64,000 nucleotides of DNA from Colius striatus (taxonomy: Eukaryota; Chordata; Aves; Coliiformes; Coliidae): the NCBI RefSeq assembly GCF_028858725.1, contig NC_084774.1, positions 8,468,001 through 8,532,000 of the forward strand. Direction: 5' to 3'. The translations under genes and the position numbers were made by a program. Of the stretch, positions 39,855-50,100 are shown piece after piece (the stretch's first letter is position 1; every line of letters starts with the position of its first letter). The notes beneath the pieces are model-generated. The model saw only the letters and a program-made list of their open reading frames with translations, was not told where the DNA came from and ran no database searches.

Positions 39855-42800
39855 CTGAAAACAAGCAGTGGCCACCTGTTATCCCAGACCCTGGTACAGG
39901 TGTTGGCTACATCATTCCCCACCTCTCTGCATGGTTTCTAGAGACAGATGCTGGGACAGCCACAGGGGTGTTTTCCTGTCTTGTAACTGACAGCCTTTGG
40001 TCAGAAGGCTTCACCCCACAAGCAAGTGTTTTATTCTGCTGTTGACTGGCAAAGTTGAAGAGATTTTAGCACTGTGGACATTTGCAGGTTCAAAGCTAGC
40101 AAAAAGGTCAAGTTTGGAAGGTTGGCTTTGTACCTGTAGCTCCTAGAATTGCATTTGTTACATGGAAGGAGTATAAAGCTTTTCTGGGGAGCGACTGATT
40201 TGCCCTCCCCTCCCTCACCACACACAGCAGAGTTTGTGATGATGAGGTTGGCTCCAGAGTGCTGCAAAGCAGAGCTTTGCCTCCTCCCAAGGGCTACAAA
40301 CAACAACTAATGACACAAACGTCCTCCTCTATGGAGCAGGTTGATTTTCAAAGTAGGAAGAGAGCTCTGTGGAACACAGTCCCTGGGAAGGAGGGCAGCG
40401 TAGGGCCCTCGTTGCATTCCAAGGCACTACCCCAAGGCTGGCCAGGCTATAAACAAACCAAGTACTGTGACCCTGTCAAGAACAGTCCCTGCAGTTAATT
40501 AGTGGAGCACTGACAGCAGTGGGAGTCCCTGTGTCAACAGGTGATATTAAACTCAAGGGAACAGGAACAAAGCCAGAGACAAAGTTATAAACCCTTAAAT
40601 GGTAACAAAAACCTTCCTGCAAAGGTGCTTTCATTCCTTCAGGATGCCTCACACAGCTGCAAGGCAAAGCCCCGAGGGCCTGTCAAAGCACTCCCTCAGG
40701 AAACCACCTGAACTTTGCTTTATGAGCCCAACCAACCCCAGCACAGCATATTCTTCATCCACAGACCTAAACCATCTGTCCAGGCAGACCACACAGAGTT
40801 TAGCCCAGACAGTGGAGGAAAACATTCAGGAGCAGATTAGAGCAGCATTCTGGGGGTAGCACTGCTGTTAGCAGCCACCAACACCCCCCTCCCCTGCAGA
40901 GGGCTGCACCCACAAACCATCTGCACCCCAGAATTCTGAGAGTTAAGGGGAAGAAGGACAGCAGAGAAGCATCAGCCACAGGGCTGTGAGGATGTCAGGG
41001 GAGGACCCAAAGAAGGCAAACAGAACGATCAGAGCCAAAACCAACTGTAACTGAGCCCAAGACATGGCTGGAATCGAATGCTTTCCTACCCCCTTAATCA
41101 GGATAGAGTTTCTGTCAACACTATCCACTTTTTTAAAAATCAAATGCGTCATCTGCATTCTCCCCTCCCCCTCCCCAGGCAGCCCTCCCTGCCAGAGCTC
41201 ATGTTTCACAGCTACTTGTCTCTGCTGCTATACTGCAGCTTTTTACTGTGTAAAGTGCATATTCTTTCATGGTGTCAGCATCCTCATCACCAACTCCTTT
41301 CCCCTCTCCTTTCCTCCTCCCCAGAAAGAAGTGAAGACCCATGAAAAGAAGGGGAGTGCATCAACGCCACCCTTTCATACTCCAGATTTCTTGAAGGAGT
41401 GCTGCGGGGGGAAGTTGTTGTGAATGAACTCCAGAGGGTCTGTTTCAGTCACATGAACTCACAGCATCTGCTCTTCCAGCCCCTACCGACTCTCTGAGCG
41501 CTGTGCAGCAGCATCTCACTCCAAGGCATCTCTCCTCCACCCATGGACTCAGTCTGGGACCAAGGTCCCATCAGCAAAGGTTGTCAAGGTGATTTATCCC
41601 TGTGCACTGCCCACTGGGACACGTCTGCAATCACAACAGGCTCAGCCAAGCACAGCCCTGAGCCTGCTGCCCACTGCACAGAGGGAATGGGCTGTAAAAC
41701 ACCCAGCAGGGACTTTGATGGCAGAATCATCATTATCTCAATCTTTAAAAACTAAACAGACAGAAGGCAAAATTCTCTCTCCACTGTGACACTGCTGTCA
41801 GAAACCAGGGGCAGGAATTTCTGCTCACTAATGGGGATGTTACCTAATTAGCAGGCACATGTGCATTTACCAGGCCATGGTTGCAGGCAGACTGTAACCC
41901 TACATAACCACAGTGTGGATTCAAAGTGTAACCCTGCTCTAACCCCACATCCATCACCTTTTGTGTCGACACCAGTGTCCTCAGAGCTCGCAGCGAGCCA
42001 GGGAACCCTCACCCCGGTTCTGCAGGATCAGCTTTCACCTGGTTCACAGCACACCATCCTCATCACTGCTGCTGCAAGACAGGAGGAGGGTCTGGTCCCC
42101 TCCTTTTAAAACTTAGCCCAAACTGCTTCCCTAAAGCCTGAACTGTCTCTCTAGGTGCGCTCCCTGGCTGAGCTGCCCGTGCCTGGCCGGTTTCTGCCGT
42201 GGCCACGCAGAGGAGCGGGCTGCAGGTTGCTCTGCACGTCACTTTTCTTTTGAGTCACGACTCTTTGGCACGTTCCAGAGGAGTGCCTTGGCCTGGTTCA
42301 GATTAGTTAGCTTTGAAAAAGGATTAAGCTAAATTGGCACAAGCATTCCTATCCCAGAATAACACTGATCCAACAGCAAGCACAACAGTAATTTCAGAGT
42401 CACTTCACACCTCTCTCTAATCCAAATTAGCTTTAAAATCCTGTCAAGGTTCCATCACAGATGTGCTCAGTGTCTTTTTCCTCAATGTAGTTGTTCATTT
42501 CTTGCCAAAATCATTTAGGCTGGAGAGGAATAATTCCAGCAAGCCCTACACAGGACAGGCCCAGCTGCAGCACATGAAGCTCAAGGCCAAGCACACTGCA
42601 ATGATGACCTAACCAAGAGAGCCTCTTGGTTTTGCAGCAGCAGCCCCACATGGAGTGATGGTCATGAGGCAATGCCACGTAGCACCCACTGCCTGAGACA
42701 AAGGATGCCCCAGCCAGATGGGCCTTTGTGTCAGAGAGATGAAGCAGCATTCCAAGATGAGAAATTAGGGGTCAGAAGGAAAGAGAATGGAGGAGTTTAG

Positions 42801-44140
42801 TGCAGCAGCAAGGGACTGAGGGAAGGAGGGTGCAGAGAAGATCTATTTTGCAGCAGCATTAGATAAGCTCCTGCTGAACTTGAAGCCACACCTTATCACA
42901 ATATACCAGTGGAGCTTCATTAGCTGAGGGTGTTACTCCAAATGCTAACGGATGAGAATGCAGGAAAATCCCCACCACAGTACAAGACAGACAATAAGGA
43001 TGTTCCGAATTACCTCAGTAGATAAACTTGAACCCAGTTGACCCACGTGCCTCAACATCCAGGATGCACCACCAGGAACAAGAGAAGCTTCCCAGAGACA
43101 GAAAAAGCTGCAGTCAACAGGCTGCAATGATTCCAGTGCCTTCTGCTGGGCCCTCAACACCAACAGCTCCTTCCACATGGGACACGGCACTAACCAAGCA
43201 CCCGTGTTTATTCAGCCTGGCAGTCTCTTTATTGTCCTACAAAACTTTCCATCCCATTTATCAGGATGATAATGCCAAGTTCCCAGACGTTTCTCAGGGG
43301 TTAATGTGTCAGTTGGACTACTACAAAGGGCTGGAAACTGCCTGCTTTAGGGACAGTCTGTAACCGCAGCTGGGAAGTGTTCCCAACCCAAAGCCTCCCT
43401 GGGAACCCCTTCAGCACAGTGCCAGCAAGCACTTCCACGAGTCATCCTTGCTTTTTCCTGAGCAGAGGCTCAGGGTGAACACTTAAATTCTGGATTTACA
43501 GCCTCTCTGGTGCTCCTCACTCTGTGCTCGAGTGAGCTTCTGCAGCACAGACCCAGATTCATCATCCCAGGTACAGAGCAGAAGCAACACTGCTGTTCTA
43601 TCCCGTAACACTCACATTGGGAGACAAAGCCTTTAACTCTGCACAGGTGAGACAAGCACACAGAAGGCTCCACAGACCACCCAGACCTCCCATCATTAGC
43701 CAAGAGCAAAAGGAGTGAGGGGTTGAAACAGCAGCTTTTCTCCTGAACACCTTTTGCCCTGCAAAGTGGTCCAGAGCCATCTCCCTCCCAACAGCCCAAA
43801 ATAAACAGCCCTGACATAACCTGCTCAGTAAATGGGATCCCACAGGTTTTAGAAGACAAGATGGAATGTTCTTTCTAAGAATAGCTCTTCAAGGAACCAC
43901 AAATTATTTTTAGCCAGTATAACCTCAACTAAATCTAACATTCTAACAACATTAGATTAAGTTGAGGCTCTTCCAGTTTAGAAAAAAGGCCATATAAAAA
44001 TAGCTAACAGTGTCTTTTCTGTCCCTTAAGCCAGATTTCACCTGCTTGCCTTCTCTTCCTTTTCTAGGAAGTAGGATCTGGTGTTTCCTTTAGGTCCAAA
44101 ATTGAGCCTCACACTACTGCAGGGTTTGAGCAGTGGGTGT
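39855..44140. other. TPX2: TPX2 first intron (5' UTR intron)
   Basis: Sequence between the acceptor of the coding start exon (39854) and the promoter block. No coding exon was recognised on either strand. The region is less GC-rich than its surroundings, and open frames are short and without family similarity. Confidence 0.5.
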
Positions 44141-44725
44141 GAGTAAACAATTAACGCCCCAGTGCATTGCCCATCATTCCAAGGGGCGTTTCACCGTTAA
44201 ACACACCGTTTCATCTGCTCGGGTTGGGGGACAGTTTGAACACTCGCGTCTCTGCCATCAGCTTTATTTTACCCCCGTGATCAGCCTCAGGTCGAGCTTA
44301 AAACGACGAAACCCTCTCCCCACCTCGGCCTCGCCCGCTGCCGGGCTCCGGCTCCCTCAGCCCCCCTGCGACTGGAGCTCGCAGTTAGCCCTCGGGGCTT
44401 TAGGCCGCAGCCGATGGACTCCGGCTGCAGTCCTGCCCTCCCGCCACCGCGCCAGGCCACGGCAGAGCTGCCCCGCGTCGCTTCCCGCCTCCGTTTCCCA
44501 TCCGCCCCCTCCGGCCCCGCAGTGCTGCAAGGGACCGGGGCCGCGTTACCGATACCGGCGCTCAGGAGCAAGGCCGCAGCCCAGTCCAGGGCACAGGCGG
44601 AGAGACCCGACCGGATACCAGGAGGCACCTACGGCCCAGGCAGCCGTTACCGGACGGCGGTTACCAAGAAAGGGGAGCAGATACGCCGTAAAGCCAGAGC
44701 AGCGTTCCCCACAGCACGGAGGCCG

Positions 44726-44995
44726 CCCGAGGCCCCGCTCCCGGTGCCGCTCACCTCAACACCGCAGCCCTCCGAGGCCTCGCTCCCGGTACCACTCGCC
44801 TCAACACCGCAGCCCTCCGAGGCCTCGCTCCCGATACCACTCGCCTCAACACCGCAGCCCTCCGAGGCCTCGCTCCCGGTACCACTCGCCTCAACACCGC
44901 AGCCCTCCGAGGCCTCGCTCCCGGTACCACTCGCCTCAACACCGCAGCCCTCCGAGGCCTCGCTCCCGGTACCACTCGCCCCAACACCGCAGCCG
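44726..44995. repeat. 45-bp minisatellite beside the TPX2 promoter
   Basis: Five close copies of a 45-base unit begin at about 44771, 44816, 44861, 44906 and 44951, with a more diverged first copy at about 44726. Each carries TCCGAGGCCTCGCTCCCGGT and CAACACCGCAGCCC, and the core CGAGGCCTCG is a perfect palindrome. An open frame on each strand crosses it only because 45 is a multiple of three. It would lie just downstream of the inferred TPX2 start site. Confidence 0.93.
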
Positions 44996-45032
44996 CCCCG
45001 CGCGGCGCCTCCGCTCGCCGCCGTTAGCGGAT

Positions 45033-45103
45033 TTCAAATAGAGCCCCTCGGTCCGAACTGACCAATCAACGACTAGGCCACGCCCCCGTTCTGCACTGAT
45101 TGG
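45033..45103 (-). promoter_or_regulatory. TPX2: TPX2 core promoter: CHR-like site and paired CCAAT boxes
   Basis: On the minus strand there is TTTGAA (plus strand TTCAAA, 45033-45038), the core of the cell-cycle homology region. Upstream of it are two CCAAT boxes (ATTGG at 45099-45103, CCAAT at 45062-45066) about 37 bases apart. CCAAT boxes plus a CHR are the known signature of G2/M genes controlled by NF-Y and DREAM/MMB, and TPX2 is such a gene. No good CDE was seen. The assignment is inferred from motif layout and position. Confidence 0.55.
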
Positions 45104-45179
45104 CCGAGACGCCAAGGCAGTCAGAAAACCCGGATGAGCAAACCCCGGGCCTAGGCGCCGCAGCCCGCTGGCCGCAAAG

Positions 45180-45345
45180 GACGACGGGAATCGTAGTGCC
45201 AGAGCGCACTGGCGACAGACGCAGGAAGCTACTCACAAACTACAGCTGCCACGAGGTACTGCGCCGGGGGCCCTCGGCCAATCAGGCGAGGCGATGCTTT
45301 GAGTGATGTTCGGGGCGGCCTATCAGCTGCTGGTAGGCGGGAAAT
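45180..45345. promoter_or_regulatory. Further promoter motifs between TPX2 and BCL2L1 (ZNF143-like, CCAAT, E2F)
   Basis: CGGGAATCGTAGTGCC (about 45185-45200) reads on the other strand as a close match to the ZNF143/Staf ACTACAATTCCC motif. CAAACTACAGCTGCC (about 45236-45250) is a weaker second one. GGCCAATCAGG (45276-45286) is a CCAAT box. GGCGGGAAA (45337-45345) is an E2F consensus. These could serve either flanking gene. Confidence 0.5.
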
Positions 45346-46580
45346 GGGCGGCCTCAGCAGCGGATGGGAAGGGGCCCGGCCTTGGTACCGCAGCTGTACC
45401 TTACATGGCCGCCGGAGCGTCGAGCTTGCGGCTTTCAGTAAACACGTACCGGGCCTCTGTCTCATCTCCTGCCACGGGTGTCCTGTATCAAGCACGGACA
45501 GGCTGCCCGCGCTCCCAAAGCCCTGCCTGGCTTCCCCACCGGATCGCCCTCTGCAACTGAGTCGGTCAGGCCCCACCGGTCCCAAGCGCCGCCGGAACCG
45601 TCAGGGGGCGCCAGAGCCGCGTCCGGCGCCCCGGCACCAACGGCTGTGCGCATGCGCTGCCCTCTCCCGCCCCGTCCAACCGCCGCCCTGGCCCCGCCCC
45701 CTCTGCGCACGCGCCCCGTCCCGTCCCCCGTCCCGCCCCCCCCGCGCCCCCCCGGCGCGGCCCAGCAGCGCGGCGGCCGCTTGGCGGGCGATGCGGAAGG
45801 AGCCAGCGGGCTGCTGAACGGGCCGAGGCCCGGCGGGGCTCGCGGTGACCCCCGGCGCTGCTGCCGGCCGGGCCCGTGAGGCAGGGGCGGGAAGGACCCG
45901 GGCCCTCCACCGGCCGCTGAGGTGAGGGGCGGAGAGGGCAGGCCGTGATTGACGCGCGGCTCGGCCAATAAGAGCGCTCGCTCTCGGGCCCCGCCCCCTC
46001 GGGGCTCTCCCGGCGGGTGATTGGCTGGCGGCGCGGGGGCGGGCGGCGTGGGCGCCGTGTCGGTCCTCGTGCGCGGGCCCCGTGCGCGCCGCCCCGCCCC
46101 CGCGGGTACGGTGGCCGCGAGGGGCGGTCCGGTGGCCGCGGGATTGGCCACCCGCAGCCGTGGCCCCGCCCGCCACCGGCCCGGCCCCGGCGGCAGCGCC
46201 TTGCTGACCGTAACGAGGGACCGGAATCGCTCCCGTAAGAACGCAGAGCTGTTCGGCGGCGACAGCCCCGGGGGGGGGGCTATGCCCTGCGAGCTCGGTC
46301 CCGGTGGCGAGCACTCGCCGGTTTTCAGCCTTTTATCCCGTCGGCTCGCCTCCGCCCGCGGGCAGCGAGGGGCTTCGGGAGGGCGGGGGCTGTGGCTGCT
46401 GCGCGCGGCGGGGCCGCGCTGACGCTCGGAGCAGAGGCGGTTGCCAGTCACCGGCCGCCGAGCCGGCCCGGGTCCCGCGCGGGGCTGCGGTAACCCTTGG
46501 GCAACGCTCCCTGCCCGCTTCCGCCGGCCGCCGTTGGGCAACGCCGTTGCAGGGCGGCGGGGGGAGCCGGGCCCTTTAAC

Positions 46581-46600
46581 GGGCGGGGCGGGGGCGGGGC
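46581..46600 (+). promoter_or_regulatory. BCL2L1: BCL2L1 GC-box cluster
   Basis: GGGCGGGGCGGGGGCGGGGC gives three overlapping Sp1-type GC boxes, about 120 bases upstream of a strong donor at 46723/46724 that ends the likely non-coding first exon. The CpG island also contains CCAAT boxes at 45965 and 46020. The transcription start is not fixed by sequence. Confidence 0.55.
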
Positions 46601-47068
46601 TGCCTCCGCCTCCGCGGCGCTCCGAGACTGGCGGAGAGCGGCCGGCCCGGCCCGCGGCTCCAGCACAGCGAGAGCCGCCTCGGCCCGGCCCGCAGCCGGC
46701 CTGCCAGGCGCTGCCTACACCCGGTGAGATCCCGGGCATGGGGACCGGGGGCTGCTTGGAGCCAGCCTGGCGGGTTCCCTGGGGCTCGAGGTTGGTTCCC
46801 CCCGGGAGGGTTGGGGGATGGTGCGGGCGCTTCTCCGTGCGGCTTCGGTCCGGTGGCCCGGAGTCCGGGCATAAAGCTGCGGGATGATCTCAGTGTGATG
46901 ATAAACTGTGGGTGTTAATGGCAGGGGTGCAGCTAAAAGCTGTGGTGTTAACCGTTTCTTTGCCTCTCTCTTCCTCTGGTGTCTGTCCAAAGGTCAGATG
47001 TTTCCATCAGCCGGGAAGAAGAGTGGAGTTGGGACCTGCTAAGTGCTGATCAGCTTGTGCCCCGGACC

Positions 47069-47098
47069 ATGGACTCATTGAGAGCATCCCAGGTGTGA
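47069..47098 (+). CDS. Upstream ORF in the BCL2L1 5' leader (9 codons)
   Basis: An ATG in a strong initiation context (A at -3, G at +4) opens a nine-residue frame, MDSLRASQV, that stops two bases before the BCL2L1 start codon. From memory, the human BCL2L1 leader has a uORF of the same length and spacing beginning MDWL. Such closeness would allow control by termination and reinitiation. Function is inferred. Confidence 0.6.
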   Translation: MDSLRASQV

Positions 47099-47100
47099 AA

Positions 47101-50100
47101 ATGTCCAGCGGTAACCGGGAGTTAGTGATTGACTTTGTTTCCTACAAGCTCTCGCAGAAGGGATACAGCTGGAGTCAGCTCGAGGAGGAGGATGAGAACA
47201 GGACTGACTTTGCAGGGGAGGAGGCCGAGCTGGACGGCGTCCTCAACGGGAGCCCCTCCTGGCACCCCCCGGGCAGCCACGTAGTGAACGGAGCCGCCGT
47301 GCACCGGAGCAGCCTCCAGGTCCACGAGATGGTCGGAGCGGCCGCCGTGAGGCAGGCGCTGAGGGAGGCGGGGGATGAGTTTGAGTTGAGGTACCGGCGG
47401 GCGTTCAGCGACCTCACCTCCCAGCTCCACATCACCCCCGGCACGGCCTACCAGAGCTTTGAGCAGGTGGTGAACGAACTGTTCCGCGACGGAGTGAACT
47501 GGGGCCGCATCGTGGCTTTCTTCTCCTTCGGAGGGGCTTTGTGTGTGGAGAGCGTTGACAAGGAGATGCGGGTACTGGTGGGACGCATTGTCTCTTGGAT
47601 GACCACGTACTTGACCGACCACCTAGACCCCTGGATCCAGGAGAATGGCGGATGGGTAAGAGCTCCTCCGACTCCTCTCTGCGGTGGGGATGGCTGCCCG
47701 TGTCCTTCCTGGCTCCAGGCTGCCGGTGGGGCTGGTCAAACCAGAGTGCAGCTCCCTGCAGTGTTTATACTAGTGTGGGTCCTACACCTTGCAGGGAGAC
47801 AAAGGGGCTTTTCCCTCTGTGCTCTTAACACTCTGCCCCAAGAGGTTCGGGCTACAGCCATGACAGTTTATGCTCTGACACGTCCTTCTCCATCCCCATT
47901 TCTTTTCCCTGGATGTTATGTAAAAGGTGTGGTTTCCAAGAGCCTTTGGAAATGTAATGTCATCCAAGCTTGTTCTTCAAGCAGGAGCCCTTGCTCTTGG
48001 TGTCATTTAACAGCAGGGAGTGGAGCTTCCTCCTCTCCGAGTGCACGGTGCTCCAGTGGTCCAGCCTGTGGTGTGCTGGAGTAGCAGCTACTTCTTCATT
48101 CTAGAGACAGGGCTTTGCCTTCTGGTGCAGTGAATCCCAAGGCAGATCCAGTTGGGCCTCTCCCAGACGGTGTGGTGGGAGCCAAGGCTGAGGTGGGGAC
48201 AACCTCTGTGCTGGGGAGCTGCTAAACCTGCAGCTGCTTCTTGCTTGGCAGGGAGCAGCGCTCCCAGCTGCCCCAGCAGCAGCCCCTCGATGCTTTCAGT
48301 GGTGAGCTATTAACATGAATAAGCATTTCTTCAGGAAGCATTCCTGAAATGCCGGCTCTGGCTCTGTGGTGCTGCCTGGGACTGCTGGCAGGAGGGATAT
48401 GACCTAGAGATGTCTGAGTTTGCTTTTTTTTTTGCTTCTGCAAGCTTAGTGGTTCCCTGCTGGTGTAACCTTTATCGGTGCCCGTTGGAAAGAGTTCACA
48501 CTGGTAGGCCTTAGCATCTCAACCATGGGGAATTGCCTCCTCAGTGTGCTGTTGAGCTCAGGCCTTCCAGCCCCCTTCATCTCCTAGGCCATCAGCAGGC
48601 TCCTGCATCTGGAGGAGGGGGCAGGAACCTTTGTACTCTGCAGCCTCCCGACAGAGAGGCACAGGAGCCCCTCAGGCTCCCTGCTCCTTGAGATGCTGGG
48701 ATGGGGGGGGCAACCTGGAGAAGAGAGAGAGCCGATGCACCCAGGGAGAGGGAGCCTGGTTCACCCAGGGTGCAGGAATTCCAGGAATGTGGCTGCCCTG
48801 GGGCACTGCTGGGGTGGGGCTCAGCCAGAGCAGCTTGGTTTAGATGAATAACCCAGGATCTGGTGGCCATTTCATCGGGCTGTAGCTTGGCCCATTAGCT
48901 CTCTCATCCTGCAGATAACCCCGGCCAAATGCCGAGTTCCTTCCCCCTCCCTCTGGCTTTGGCTTTTAAAGCCACAGATTAGTCTTGGAATTGAGTGATC
49001 AAATGGAGGCCTGCAGGCTCAGTGTGGCTGTTGCTGGTAGGGAGGATTGGGCTGTATCCTGGAGACCTGGGCGATAATGCAATCTGATTTTTTGTAAATG
49101 AACTCTCTGGGGGATTTAGATTAAATCACTGGTGGAAAATCACTGGTCCCTGCTTGCAGGGAATGAAATACCTCCTCCCTCCCTTCCCCACCCCCAACCA
49201 TCACGATTCAGACTCCTCATTTTTGTGTGTGTCTGTGTCTGAATTAATTGTTTGGGACAAATATTTGTTCAACAGATTGCGGAAGGGTCAGGACTCCTCT
49301 CTCTGACCCGCCCACCCGTCCTTGCTTTGAAGATCCCTGTTTGCTGTGTTTCCCACCCAGGGGTGCAGCCTTGCTCTCTTCTCCTAACCTTGAACAGAGC
49401 TTCCAACTTCACTCCCCGGGCCGTGCCGCTGCCCGAGCTGTGCCGGTAGCTGGGAGGGAGCTGGGCAGGGTGGTAAAGGCCAGGGATCCACCCCACCAGC
49501 CACCAAATAAAAGGGCTGGGATGCTGCAGGCCCTGCCATCCCGTTGCAAACCCCAGCCAGTGCTTGTGGCTGATATCTCTGTAGCTTTGCTCCACGCTCA
49601 GGTTTCACCACGTCCCTTCTCAGGGGGCGGCCGTGCAGCAGCAGCGCCGAGCGCCTCAGGCCTGGGCTGTGCGTGAGGATGCTCTCCTCGGCTCTCGCAC
49701 TTCAGCTGCAGGGAAGGGAGCTGCTGGCCTGCTGCCAGCTCTCCCTACGAGCACAAAGTGCCACCCTGCACCGGCTGTGCCAGAGCCAGCCCTCTCCTGC
49801 CGCCCTGTTTGCACAGGGAGGCCGTTTGGTGCAGCAGAGCTGTTCGAGCCTGTCCCATGCAAACAAAGCTCTCCTGAGAGGTGCAGCAGGCTGGGCCTGC
49901 TGAGAGGGATGCAAGTTCTGGCAGGCCTGCTTGGCAGGGACCAAGGTAGATTGTGTTTTGGAGCACTGCAGCGCTTTTTCTTCCTGGAAAGCCCCTGTGA
50001 AAGAGGGAAGGAGCCACGGCTCCATCACAAGTGTGTGCACAGCCTGGTTGCGTAGGAAGCTGTGTTTCATTCCCCACCAGTGGAACAAAGGCAAGCGTAG

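Noticed and set aside
44133-45041. 302-codon plus-strand frame with an RSPPRPRSRYHSPQH repeat resembling an SR protein
   Set aside because: Produced by the 45-bp minisatellite, which stays open on both strands because 45 is divisible by three; no coding flank or conserved start.
45462-46739. 425-codon minus-strand frame in the TPX2-BCL2L1 CpG island
   Set aside because: Pro/Gly/Ala/Arg composition typical of CpG islands; overlaps promoter motifs; no homology.
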